64,000 nucleotides of DNA from Bacteroidales bacterium. Its GTDB lineage: Bacteria > Bacteroidota > Bacteroidia > Bacteroidales > UBA932. Below the pieces are notes generated by a model. The model saw only the letters and a program-made list of their open reading frames with translations, did no database searches and was not told where the DNA came from. Position 1 is the first letter of the stretch, and each line of letters opens with the position of its first letter. The stretch covers positions 1-64,000 of the forward strand of contig JAFVVN010000027.1 in NCBI GenBank assembly GCA_017502125.1. Direction: 5' to 3'. Position numbers and translations under genes: made by a program. This document shows positions 17,305 through 26,251 of the stretch, piece after piece.

Positions 17305-18744
17305 CTAATACTCTATTTTAAATCTGGCGAGGGCAGCATATTCAGCAGCGAATGCAAAAGTGAACATTCCCTCGACATTCTGCTTGCTGCGGTCTGACCC
17401 CCAACCCAAAAGGAGATTGGTCGGAAGCATGCTCTCATACCCATACTTTTCCCAGGAATAATCCAGGTTGTCCTGGAAACTCTGCAATGGAATTTCTGCA
17501 CTCATATCGTAAGGATAGGCATCCAGATAACCACGCATCAACACCCCGTTGAACCAGTTGTTGAATCCGGAAACATCATAGGAATAAAAGCCCTGCTTTT
17601 CTTTGTCCTGTCTGGCAAAATACCTGAAACTTGCCGCCACCAGGCTCTGAAGTTCACTGAGATACCTGCTGTCCCGGGTCACTCTGTAAAGATCTGCAGC
17701 AGCGGAAAGCATTGTACCGCTGTTATAACTGTATGCCGGTCCTACACGCCCATGAAGATTGGTGTGCTTGCGATATCTCTGTCCGCCCACTTCTTCATAG
17801 ACGACCTGTCCGTGAGTGTCATCTCCTCCCAACATATCATCATATACGCCGTCCTCTCTCAAGAGATTATTCCTCTGAAAATCATAGACTTTCATTGCGA
17901 ATTCAAGATAATAATCCGATTTTTTGACGGTTTTGACCGCACGTGACCTGTCAGGCTTTATATATCCATAAGTAACAGTTTCCTCACTGCCCTCATATAT
18001 TTCATAAAGCCACACCAGAGGACTCACGAAAGGGCCGTTGCTGCATGAGTGCTTTGAAACATAGCCAGGTCCCCAGGTTATGCCTCCATATTCTTTCCCT
18101 GAAGGATTCAACGAGCAGTCCCAGCCATCAAGGACATACTGGGCCAGATATTCTGCCTCCTTGAGGTAGGTCTCGTTTCCGGTGAGGTGATACGATTCGA
18201 TGAGTTCCCTTACCAGCCACTGCTGATCATCATAAACATTCAATATACCGCTTACATCAGCTGTTCCAGGAGCTCCGGCACGGTTGACGGCATACACGGA
18301 CCACTCCCGGGTCTGAGTGTATGAAACAAGCGTAAAGGAACCTTTATAATATTGCAGACCTGCAAAAAGTTTTTCCAGCAGCTGGGTATACCTCGCGTTA
18401 TGTTTGTCATACAACGCGGTCCGTCCCAGCCTCTTCTGGGATTCAAGGGCTCTTAGTATCGAATTGACAGCCTCGATTGCACTTGTATACATCCATACGC
18501 TGGCCCTTTCCTGCGAAGAAACCTGAGTGTACGGATTATAGTACCTTGCCATCGACATCGACTCATTGGAAAAGTAATTTCCGACAGCCGCGTCCACCAG
18601 TTCCATTGAACGAAGAAGATTCTGATCTGCCGCGTCTGTCTCCCCACCCTGCTGAGGACCGGATTCGTTGGAGCAGGAGAATACACATAGACAAATCAGA
18701 AGGAGGGAACATAGGAACCGTACTTTCTGACTATTCATTTTCAT
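17305..18744 (-). CDS. GH76 endo-alpha-1,6-mannanase, lipoprotein
   Basis: The 479-aa protein has a lipoprotein signal with Cys24 (LCVFSC) and an acidic/Gln-rich stretch after it. The GH76 catalytic pair is visible at Asp172-Asp173 in NVYDDQQWLVRELIESY. Other alpha/alpha-barrel blocks match the family: REWSVYAVNRAG, EYGGITWGPGY, YSYNSGTMLSAAADLY, GFYSYDVSGFNNWFNGVLMRG. GH76 enzymes cut the alpha-1,6-mannan backbone of fungal mannoprotein. A lipid anchor suits surface cleavage before SusCD uptake. Together with GH92 and GH125 it is the strongest evidence that the locus targets yeast-type alpha-mannan. Confidence 0.93.
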   Translation of the reverse strand: MKMNSQKVRFLCSLLLICLCVFSCSNESGPQQGGETDAADQNLLRSMELVDAAVGNYFSNESMSMARYYNPYTQVSSQERASVWMYTSAIEAVNSILRALESQKRLGRTALYDKHNARYTQLLEKLFAGLQYYKGSFTLVSYTQTREWSVYAVNRAGAPGTADVSGILNVYDDQQWLVRELIESYHLTGNETYLKEAEYLAQYVLDGWDCSLNPSGKEYGGITWGPGYVSKHSCSNGPFVSPLVWLYEIYEGSEETVTYGYIKPDRSRAVKTVKKSDYYLEFAMKVYDFQRNNLLREDGVYDDMLGGDDTHGQVVYEEVGGQRYRKHTNLHGRVGPAYSYNSGTMLSAAADLYRVTRDSRYLSELQSLVAASFRYFARQDKEKQGFYSYDVSGFNNWFNGVLMRGYLDAYPYDMSAEIPLQSFQDNLDYSWEKYGYESMLPTNLLLGWGSDRSKQNVEGMFTFAFAAEYAALARFKIEY

Positions 18745-18801
18745 TATCTATAAAACCGTTGCAGGGCAAAGATGTCCTGCAACGGCATGTTTGAAAGATG
18801 C

Positions 18802-20643
18802 TTATTTAAGAGTGATGCTGTATATGCAGAGCTTATCCTCTGTACCTGAGTCTTCGCCTTTGACTACACCAAGTGCGAGAACTACATTCTTTCCGTCGAA
18901 AGCAGAAAGGTCATACTCGAAGGTAGCATACTTCTCAGGATTTCCCTGACCGCCATCCTCATTGATGAATTTGAAGAGCTGACCAGCCACAGCCTCTCCA
19001 AGGTTATTGGCTACGCCCTCTCCCGGAGTGAAGGTAGGAATGATAGGAGTTACGGTCATATCTTCGGTAATTGCCACCAGACCGAAGTATGTAGGACTTG
19101 CGCTGTTGAAGTTCCTTGCCTTGAGAACAAGTTTGTCTGCTCCTGCTGCAATTGCATACTTGGCATAGAAGTAAGCTTCAGGCTTGGTGAAATCCACAGA
19201 TGCATCGTGTCTTGTCTTGATGACGAATCCTTCGCTTGGGAATGGCTCCGGATCCTTCTTGACAGGCATGAAAGACCACCAGTATCCGATATGACCGGCA
19301 TCCTTCCATGACTGGTAAGCATCTCTGTAATTGTCACGGTTACCGCCCACCTCGCTCACACCTGTTATAGTTGTCTGAGCAATAGGGGTAGTTGAACGAA
19401 CCATTTCCTGAGTAAGTTTCCAACCCTCAAGACCTGGGATTTCTGTACCGGCGAGCCAGTCCCATTCATGAGTTGCCTTAGGACCGAATGCAAGGCGGCG
19501 AAGAACGAGCTGCTTCCAGTAGTCTCCTGTCTCCATACGGAAGGTTCCGATAGCAATTATGATTTCCTTACCTACATATGCACTGAGATCGAAGTCAATA
19601 TCAGTGTAGCTTTCGCTGGCAAGAGTCTGCTTGTCTCCAACGAGGACTGCTGCAGGATTTGCATCTGAGAGGTCTACCACCATCACACCCCAATGGCATG
19701 GAGCTTCGGCAGAGGCAGCATGAGTTCTCGCCTTGATTGTGAGAATCTTGTTGTCCTCGGTGATCATCTTGCTTCCATAGAGGAATGAGTCGAACATCTT
19801 GTCATCAGCCGGACGCTCCCAGTCGCCATCCTCCTGACGGTTTCTGATCTGGATTGTAGTTCCTTCATTCTGCTCTTCCCACCAGCCTACAAATCCATGG
19901 AGTGTACACATGAAGTCTGTTGACCAGTCGAAGTGAGGGTAGTCATCACCGTTCCTACCTCCACGATATGCATTGTAGTACCAGACTTCCGCATTCTTGA
20001 GTTCATTGATTGTCAGACCACGGAGAATTTCAGAAGCTCCCATTGTAAAGTCCGGCACCTGAGCCACGCCATCAACGAAATCAGACGGAGCTATGGTCTT
20101 GGTCGCAGTAGGATAGCCCTGCTTAGTGAATGTAAGAGTATAATCCTGGATAAGGAGGTCCTCAAAAAGGAATGTTCCATCTTCACCTGTAGTGACATTT
20201 CTGGTCTCACTGATGCTTACAAGCACTCCTGCGAGAGGTGTGTTCTCGGCCTGGGCATCAAGGATCTTTCCGGAAATCCTGGCATTCGCAATCTGAAGAG
20301 TAACGTCCACTGTTGCTACGCCGTCAACAAACTTGGCAGCAGAAACAGAAGTACTTGCCTCAAGGTAACCGGACTTTGTAAACTTGAGGGTGTGTCTGTC
20401 GATAGCGACATTCTCTACTTTAAATGTACCGTCAGCAGCGGTAGTGACTGTTCCCTCAACATCTGACACCTCTACGGTTACACCTTCAACAGGATTGCCA
20501 AGATTGTCAATTACAGTTCCCTGAATAGTACCCTTTGCTTCAGGCTGTGGTACCGGGTCTTCCTGGCACGCAGAAAAACCCACTGTCATAGCACAAGCGG
20601 CAATGATGCCGGCTATGAGACTTGAGATTTTTGAGATTTTCAT
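18802..20643 (-). CDS. Surface glycan-binding-type lipoprotein with two carboxypeptidase-regulatory-like domains (mannan locus)
   Basis: The 613-aa protein has a lipoprotein signal (AMTVGFSAC). Two tandem carboxypeptidase-regulatory-like beta-sandwiches follow: about 38-115 (GTIQGTVIDNLGNPVEGVTVEV) and about 120-200 (ARISGKILDAQAENTPLAGVLV). The rest (about 205-613) has two related galactose-binding-like halves rich in Trp and Tyr, with paired phrases such as FDLSAYVGKEIIIAIG and YDLSAFDGKNVVLALG. No catalytic motif is seen. First gene of the mannan operon, it probably binds mannan outside the cell and hands it to GH76 and SusCD. Function is inferred from position and architecture. Confidence 0.78.
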   Translation of the reverse strand: MKISKISSLIAGIIAACAMTVGFSACQEDPVPQPEAKGTIQGTVIDNLGNPVEGVTVEVSDVEGTVTTAADGTFKVENVAIDRHTLKFTKSGYLEASTSVSAAKFVDGVATVDVTLQIANARISGKILDAQAENTPLAGVLVSISETRNVTTGEDGTFLFEDLLIQDYTLTFTKQGYPTATKTIAPSDFVDGVAQVPDFTMGASEILRGLTINELKNAEVWYYNAYRGGRNGDDYPHFDWSTDFMCTLHGFVGWWEEQNEGTTIQIRNRQEDGDWERPADDKMFDSFLYGSKMITEDNKILTIKARTHAASAEAPCHWGVMVVDLSDANPAAVLVGDKQTLASESYTDIDFDLSAYVGKEIIIAIGTFRMETGDYWKQLVLRRLAFGPKATHEWDWLAGTEIPGLEGWKLTQEMVRSTTPIAQTTITGVSEVGGNRDNYRDAYQSWKDAGHIGYWWSFMPVKKDPEPFPSEGFVIKTRHDASVDFTKPEAYFYAKYAIAAGADKLVLKARNFNSASPTYFGLVAITEDMTVTPIIPTFTPGEGVANNLGEAVAGQLFKFINEDGGQGNPEKYATFEYDLSAFDGKNVVLALGVVKGEDSGTEDKLCIYSITLK

Positions 20644-20679
20644 AAAAATATTGGTTAGTAGTATTTGTGATTAATGGCA

Positions 20680-20687
20680 CAAACATA
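20680..20687 (-). promoter_or_regulatory. -7 promoter element of the mannan operon
   Basis: The minus strand reads TATGTTTG, matching TAnnTTTG, about 37 bp before the first gene. The inverted repeat at 20698-20738 lies just upstream of it, where an activator would bind. Confidence 0.55.
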
Positions 20688-20697
20688 CACGCCCCAG

Positions 20698-20738
20698 ATT
20701 AATTTTAGGATTATTAATGGATTAACTCTAAAATTAAT
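20698..20738. promoter_or_regulatory. Candidate activator site: perfect 11-bp inverted repeat
   Basis: ATTAATTTTAG (20698-20708) and CTAAAATTAAT (20728-20738) are exact complements, with centres 30 bp apart, close to three helical turns. They sit about 11-50 bp upstream of the mannan -7 element. The same TAAAATTAAT sequence recurs in the palindrome upstream of the regulator gene. Confidence 0.55.
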
Positions 20739-20768
20739 TTTATTTTTATGATTTAACCCCGCCGCATA

Positions 20769-23273
20769 TCATTTTATGAGACTCTTGAAATCATGCTCAT
20801 ACTCAGCATCATACATAGCGCTGTACTCCTTGACAAATGCAGAATATCTGACCAAAGCATCCTCAGTTCTCTTGAGTTTCACCAAAGCATTCAGCTGCCA
20901 TATCATAGCCTGTTCATTGAGTGAATCTGTCTGGAAGACAACCTCTGCCAGATCCACTACATTAATATACTGCTTCCTTTCGTAACACCTCATTATCTCC
21001 ACTCCAAGCATATTCATAAGTTGAGACTCGGTCTTCTCCTTGAAAGAGTCAAATATCGGATCTTCAATGAAAGGCAGAAACTTTCCTCTGGAGACGATTG
21101 ACATCACTTTATCCATATCAGGCTGCTCCTTGACAGATTCCTTGCGGAATTCCATCCAGTCACAAGAGAAATCCCCTGTGCACTCCAGTCTGAAATGGCT
21201 GTCTTCATAAACCAGAGAGGCTCCGTTGAAATTCTCCAGCAGTCTTCTCAGGTGGTTGATCGCCACTCCTCTTGAGTTCTTGACCTTGTCCTCTGATTTA
21301 TCAGGCCACATTATCTTGCTGAGGCGTACCGAGGACAATCCGTCATCAAGACTGTACTTGATTATCAGGCAAAGCAACTTTCTCTGCTGATATGGGAACG
21401 GCACATCATTTCCATTGACATCCAGAGCAGAAAAACCTCCAAACAGACTTATCGAATTTGGTTTCTGCTCAGTCAGGTACCGCTTTCTTCCCTGGATCCT
21501 CAAATTCTCCATGTCTGCCACACCTTTCCTTCTTGCCCGAGTGAGTATTACAACAATTACAGACACAAGAATGATCAGAAGAGATATTGCCACAATGATC
21601 CACACACGCGATTTTCGCGATGCTGCAAGATATTCCGCATCGGTCAGCGGAGGGAATGACAAAGCATAGACTCTCAATCGGGATTGGATATCGTCAGAAG
21701 ACTCCATGACAGCAAGGATCAACAGACGCAGGTCCTGATCAAAATAAAGGTTGGCATTCGTGGATATCTTATCTGAGCGGATGGGAATCTTATTACACAG
21801 CTTGCTATAGGTGGCATTTGCTATATCAAAGTAAAAGAGCTGCAGATACGAATTGGTGTGAAACTCCGGATAGCACATCGTATAGAACCCGTCATCATGC
21901 AGAACCATGTTACGCACCGGAACCATATTCTCCTCCTTCCAGTCGAGAAGAAGATCCTTTCCCCATATCATCTCGTTGACCCCTGTCTTCAGGTCCAGTC
22001 GATACAGGTCATAAAAATAATGCCTTCCCACTATCTGCTCCCCGGATTCGTTACCCATTCCTCCAAAGACATATAAGGCATCTTCCGAAGAAGAATATCC
22101 GAGTGAAGTGAAATATCTCGGATATATCCGGTCACCCGCAGGCAGCGTATCTTTCTGCCATCTGAAGTCGTTCAAGTCACACGAGTAGAAGTCTCCATTA
22201 TATATCATACTGCCAAATCCGCCGAAGAAGACAAATTTCTTCCTGGATTCATCAAGGTATGAACTATGATGATGGAAGCGTATTGACAGTGTATCATCAC
22301 TCTTTATTGTCCAGACATTAGCATCCTGATCATAGGCTGCCATCGTAGGCACAAGTGACGAGACATTCTCAACATACGGTTCATAGACATACAACAGAGA
22401 ATCACATGGATTGACAAAACTGCTTCCCAGATAGGGTTCCACCGGACATGGGGATTCGTAGACCTGCTTACGCGACTCCTTGTTTATGAAATCATAGACA
22501 CTGATGGAATCTCTGTTAAAATACACCAGACATTTCCTTATATGGTCATAATTCACCCCGGCCCGCGTCTGTGAGGAGAACGAAGCGACCTCATCCCATT
22601 TATAGGACTTGTGCATCAGCCACTGGGGATTGCTTACCGCACCATAAGTCTTTCTGCTGATTTCATTGACTTCCAGACCTTCCGACTCATTCAGCGGGAA
22701 GAAATATCTCTTGTCTGCGTCAGAGATCGTAAGATTCCTCACTGCCATGGAAGGGACATCGATCATATAATCGCTCTTTCCGAAATTGATGACAGGGCGC
22801 CAGGTTGAGGACATTGGAGCGATACTGGTCTCATACTCAAAATCATCCACACGCAGCACGACCTTCCCTTCTGACATGGTAAATTCCAATGACACCTGCA
22901 TCCATCTACCCATTTCTATATAATCATGGGGAAGGTCAGCCTTTATTATCGTGGATTTTCCCTCCTCATTCAATCGGAAAGGACAGGTATTGTCCCAATC
23001 CTTTCCGGAATAGAGGAGATTAAAAATTCTCTCATCTTCGTTATTCTTTATCCTCAACACATATCCGAAATCGGAAGGAAGATACATGGACAAGGAGAAT
23101 TCTATTCTAAGCACATCATTAAACTTAGGCTTCCTGGTCACAAAAACGTCATAGGAAGTCCTCTCATCAATCGGATTCTCCATTCCATTGAACATCAGGC
23201 CTTGACCGGACATTTCGAGTGAGATGAAGCACAGAAACAAGGTTAAAATTTTAATCGTCCTCATTAATCTCAA
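20769..23273 (-). CDS. Membrane-spanning one-component regulator: LamG-like + Kelch-like sensor, TM helix, winged-helix/BTAD output
   Basis: The 834-aa chain has an N-terminal signal sequence and a LamG/concanavalin-like beta-sandwich (about 25-195; WRPVINFGKSDYM). Kelch-type repeats follow (about 200-545; KFVFFGGFG, ALYVFGGMGNESGEQ). One membrane helix lies at about 553-578 (WIIVAISLLIILVSVIVVIL). The cytoplasmic part has an OmpR/SARP-like winged helix (about 605-700; FPYQQRKLLCLIIKYS, LSKIMWPD, GVAINHLRRLLE) and a BTAD-like TPR region (about 705-834). No histidine kinase or receiver domain is present. The gene lies directly upstream of the mannan operon on the same strand. It probably senses mannan fragments in the periplasm and activates the operon. 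That role is inference. Confidence 0.8.
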   Translation of the reverse strand: MRLMRTIKILTLFLCFISLEMSGQGLMFNGMENPIDERTSYDVFVTRKPKFNDVLRIEFSLSMYLPSDFGYVLRIKNNEDERIFNLLYSGKDWDNTCPFRLNEEGKSTIIKADLPHDYIEMGRWMQVSLEFTMSEGKVVLRVDDFEYETSIAPMSSTWRPVINFGKSDYMIDVPSMAVRNLTISDADKRYFFPLNESEGLEVNEISRKTYGAVSNPQWLMHKSYKWDEVASFSSQTRAGVNYDHIRKCLVYFNRDSISVYDFINKESRKQVYESPCPVEPYLGSSFVNPCDSLLYVYEPYVENVSSLVPTMAAYDQDANVWTIKSDDTLSIRFHHHSSYLDESRKKFVFFGGFGSMIYNGDFYSCDLNDFRWQKDTLPAGDRIYPRYFTSLGYSSSEDALYVFGGMGNESGEQIVGRHYFYDLYRLDLKTGVNEMIWGKDLLLDWKEENMVPVRNMVLHDDGFYTMCYPEFHTNSYLQLFYFDIANATYSKLCNKIPIRSDKISTNANLYFDQDLRLLILAVMESSDDIQSRLRVYALSFPPLTDAEYLAASRKSRVWIIVAISLLIILVSVIVVILTRARRKGVADMENLRIQGRKRYLTEQKPNSISLFGGFSALDVNGNDVPFPYQQRKLLCLIIKYSLDDGLSSVRLSKIMWPDKSEDKVKNSRGVAINHLRRLLENFNGASLVYEDSHFRLECTGDFSCDWMEFRKESVKEQPDMDKVMSIVSRGKFLPFIEDPIFDSFKEKTESQLMNMLGVEIMRCYERKQYINVVDLAEVVFQTDSLNEQAMIWQLNALVKLKRTEDALVRYSAFVKEYSAMYDAEYEHDFKSLIK

Positions 23274-23285
23274 TTTAATCGGACG

Positions 23286-23302
23286 TAAAATTAATTAATT
23301 TT
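23286..23302. promoter_or_regulatory. AT-rich palindrome upstream of the regulator gene
   Basis: A 16-bp perfect palindrome at 23287-23302, AAAATTAATTAATTTT, lies 13 bp upstream of the regulator start. With the preceding T it contains TAAAATTAAT, the same half-site as the inverted repeat before the mannan operon. It may be an autoregulatory site. No clear -7 box for the regulator was found nearby. Confidence 0.45.
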
Positions 23303-23373
23303 CATTATTAACCAACAATCTCCAGCACAGCGATTCTTTTGATGACGGATTCCGAAGAGGGCAGCATCTCAGG

Positions 23374-24606
23374 TTATTTCATCCTGAGTGAACGGATATA
23401 GGATTCCTGCGGGGTGCAGTTCTCGAAACGGGCTGCTTCAATAAAGTCAAGCATAGCCTTGCGGGCGGTTGCCTGGTCTGGACGTGCATCCCTTATTTCA
23501 AAATAGGTGGAGCGGGGGGCCTCTGAGAACTCAATGACCTTATCCCAGTTTTCAGGCGGGGTGATTCCGCTGAAGCATGAGCTGACGATCTTCTTGTATG
23601 GCCAGAAGGTGTAGCCTATATTATTCTCCTGCATGGCTACGCAGAAAGCCTCCTGCCACTCATCTGTGTTATGACCGATCTCACCCATATACATCGGCAG
23701 AGCTGTCTTGTCACGGAATCCGATGAAGTTTCCGATGGCGGCGGCTGATGCTTCACCGCCATAACGATGACAGGTGTACATGATATTGTCGTCGTATGTC
23801 CAGTCGGTAAAAGGGTCGAAGTTGCTGTTCCACTGAGGTGCTCCAAGCATGATGATGTGGTTTGGATCCACCTCCCGGATCATGGCAGTCACCCGTTTGT
23901 GAAGGGGCTCCAGAAGGGCATTCAGCTCAGCTACATTATCGAAATATGGAGCTATAGGCTCATTTATCAGATCATATCCGAGCACCACCGGCTCATTCCT
24001 GTAGTATTCTGCGATACGTTTCCATATATCACAGAACAACTGCTGGGAAGTTTCGCTTTCCAAGAGCCAGGGATAGCCATAACTATCGTCAATATTGTCT
24101 CCTGTCTGTCCACCAGGGGCATCATGCATATCAAGGATGACATAAAGTCCGAACTCGCGGCACCAGCCTATGACATCATCAAGTCTCTTGAAGCCGTCTT
24201 GAGCCGACGAAAGTCCCATATAGTCCTCATCCGTAAAAAGTTTATAATGGAATGGGACACGGATTGTGTTCGCCCCAGTCGAAGCGATGAATTCAATGTC
24301 GGCACGGGTCACATAGGTGTCCTTGAACAATTTCCAGAACTCTGCTGTGAAATCAGGACCCACCATCTCACAGAACATCCGGTCAATCATTCCGGCGGAA
24401 TTGGTCTTGCGGAAACCGAACATATATCCTTCCGGATTGAGCCAGTTTCCCAGGTTCGTTCCCATTATGAACAAGGTGTCACCGTCCGGTTCGATCAGAT
24501 ACTGACCGTCAACGCGGACAAATGCATCAGGCGCGAGATTCTTCTGCCCCGGCATACATGCAGTGCAGAGAATGAAAAGTAGAAAAACAGGTCGTATATG
24601 TTTCAT
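23374..24606 (-). CDS. GH5 glycoside hydrolase, lipoprotein (beta-glucan locus)
   Basis: The 410-aa protein has a lipoprotein signal (Cys17 in LCTAC) and a GH5 TIM barrel. Visible blocks are GTNLGNWLNPEG, GANTIRVPFHY, YVILDMHDAPG, the acid/base Glu216 in YDLINEPIAP and the nucleophile Glu309 in MYMGEIGHN. GH5 enzymes cut beta-linked glucans or mannans. The NLGNWL start and the GH16/GH3 context resemble exo- or endo-beta-glucanases of the family. It is the last gene of the beta-glucan operon, 5 bp after the CotH-like gene. The subfamily cannot be fixed without alignment, and beta-1,3- or beta-1,6-glucan specificity is inference. Confidence 0.88.
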   Translation of the reverse strand: MKHIRPVFLLFILCTACMPGQKNLAPDAFVRVDGQYLIEPDGDTLFIMGTNLGNWLNPEGYMFGFRKTNSAGMIDRMFCEMVGPDFTAEFWKLFKDTYVTRADIEFIASTGANTIRVPFHYKLFTDEDYMGLSSAQDGFKRLDDVIGWCREFGLYVILDMHDAPGGQTGDNIDDSYGYPWLLESETSQQLFCDIWKRIAEYYRNEPVVLGYDLINEPIAPYFDNVAELNALLEPLHKRVTAMIREVDPNHIIMLGAPQWNSNFDPFTDWTYDDNIMYTCHRYGGEASAAAIGNFIGFRDKTALPMYMGEIGHNTDEWQEAFCVAMQENNIGYTFWPYKKIVSSCFSGITPPENWDKVIEFSEAPRSTYFEIRDARPDQATARKAMLDFIEAARFENCTPQESYIRSLRMK

Positions 24607-24611
24607 GGGTA

Positions 24612-26246
24612 TTATAGTTTGTTAAGATCATCTGTCAACCAGTTCAGGCGCTTGGTGTAGAAATCCTTGAAGAAGTCCACTTCCTTTTCATAAGACCCAA
24701 GCGAAGGACAATTCACCCAGTCCACAGACTCCCAAATGCTCCACACCTGGAAATTCCTTTCTTTCGCCTTATCGAGATAAAGTGCCTGCTCATCTATGAA
24801 ATCCGGGATCGTTTCCAGCTGAGGAAGCAGTTCATTCCATCTTTTCCGAACTTTGTCTGCAAAGACGGGGTCTCTGAACATTCTGTTGAACCAATTGTCT
24901 CCTGGATTGCAGTCCGGAGCATAATCCTTCACCCAATAGCCCTCAGGCTCATGCAGGAACCAGCCGTTATTTCCAAAAGTCAGGTCAAAATCCCAGAGGT
25001 GGTACATCTCCATCTTCTTTCCTACCTCCTTGGTTATGAAGGAACTCTTGCGAAGGTTACCATCGGTATTCTTGGCAAGTTCCTGAACGATGAAATAGTC
25101 TATGAAGGACTCCACATCTATATAGGCAGCATAACCTGTCTGGGGATCTGCGAAATCGGGACTATAGAGCGAAGCCTCAAAGTCAGAGAAATACTTCTTT
25201 ATATAGGAGAGCTGGGCATCAGAAGGTTCTTCAGGGTCACTGAACATCATCGGTACCCCCATTCCTGTCCACCAGCAGGTGGTTTCATCCTGCTGCTGTT
25301 CGATTTCAAGGTAACAGTCACCTGCATCAATATCGAGGTTTACCCTGTCCTTGGATATCTTTTTATGCTCACAGAAGGTGTAGACACCCTGATACCGGCC
25401 ATTGAGATATACCTCAACGCTGGCCATCCGTGGGGTCCAGCTGAATCCACATATCTCAGAAATCTTCATGGCCACTATATTTCGAAGCAGCGTCCGGTCC
25501 GCGTAGTTGGCCAGAAGGCACCATTCCTTGTCCGCCGGCATTCCTAATATGGAGGCCTTTTCGTCCAATTTCACCTTCCAAGGCTTTTTCGGGAAGCTCC
25601 ATGTCGAATTTCCACGGCCACGTATCCCCATATCAAGAGTTACTTCCGATATATCGCTGTACAGTTTCTCTGGGTCTGAGATGGTGATTGTTCCATCCAC
25701 ATAATTCTCCTTGTCGAGAATAGGAGCCGAGCCCATGGTCTGAATCCTTATGACAGGTATATTCTGTCTCCTGGCAATCTCCTCCTGTCTGTTCTTCTCA
25801 TCTTCAAGCACCTTGCTCGGAAAGGTGAGAAGGCTTCTGTTACTCAGATGAGCATATAGGGTCCTGGCATCAAAATACACATATATCGGCATCGAATCCT
25901 CATCTGGAATCGAAGAGTCTGCCTCTACGCCCAAGATGACGCCATCTATAGACCACCAGCCATTCACCGCCTCAACTTCAGCTGGTTTCCTTTCTGTGCA
26001 ATCGTATATTTCAAAGGAGGATGAAGGTATGGTAAGCCTATGTCCATCAACAAAAGTCAGCATACAACTGCCGGACTGATGTTCAGCCGACTCGAATACC
26101 TTGCCGTCTTGATATGCCTTGATAAGTTCCGCAAATCCGACAAGCGGCTTTGGATCTTCTGGAAGATCCTCCTTTTCTGCACATCCTCCCATGAAGACGA
26201 TCAGCAGAAAGATCAGAACTGCCAATGAAATACGAGCAGGTTTCAT
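24612..26246 (-). CDS. CotH-kinase-like lipoprotein (beta-glucan locus)
   Basis: The 544-aa protein has a lipoprotein signal (LIVFMGGC), then a BACON/Ig-like region (about 35-150). A CotH-type domain spans about 165-540 with the blocks DMGIRGRGNSTWSFPKKPW, DKEWCLLANYADRTLLRN, VEVYLNGRYQGVYTFCEHKKI and HLWDFDLTFGN. CotH proteins of Bacillus spores are atypical protein kinases. Bacteroidota members occur in polysaccharide loci and their role there is not settled. The retained Asp in WDFDLTFGN could bind metal. Lying between GH3 and GH5 with 5-bp gaps, it belongs to the same transcript. Whether it phosphorylates, cleaves or binds something is open. Confidence 0.8.
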   Translation of the reverse strand: MKPARISLAVLIFLLIVFMGGCAEKEDLPEDPKPLVGFAELIKAYQDGKVFESAEHQSGSCMLTFVDGHRLTIPSSSFEIYDCTERKPAEVEAVNGWWSIDGVILGVEADSSIPDEDSMPIYVYFDARTLYAHLSNRSLLTFPSKVLEDEKNRQEEIARRQNIPVIRIQTMGSAPILDKENYVDGTITISDPEKLYSDISEVTLDMGIRGRGNSTWSFPKKPWKVKLDEKASILGMPADKEWCLLANYADRTLLRNIVAMKISEICGFSWTPRMASVEVYLNGRYQGVYTFCEHKKISKDRVNLDIDAGDCYLEIEQQQDETTCWWTGMGVPMMFSDPEEPSDAQLSYIKKYFSDFEASLYSPDFADPQTGYAAYIDVESFIDYFIVQELAKNTDGNLRKSSFITKEVGKKMEMYHLWDFDLTFGNNGWFLHEPEGYWVKDYAPDCNPGDNWFNRMFRDPVFADKVRKRWNELLPQLETIPDFIDEQALYLDKAKERNFQVWSIWESVDWVNCPSLGSYEKEVDFFKDFYTKRLNWLTDDLNKL

Positions 26247-26251
26247 AAAAT

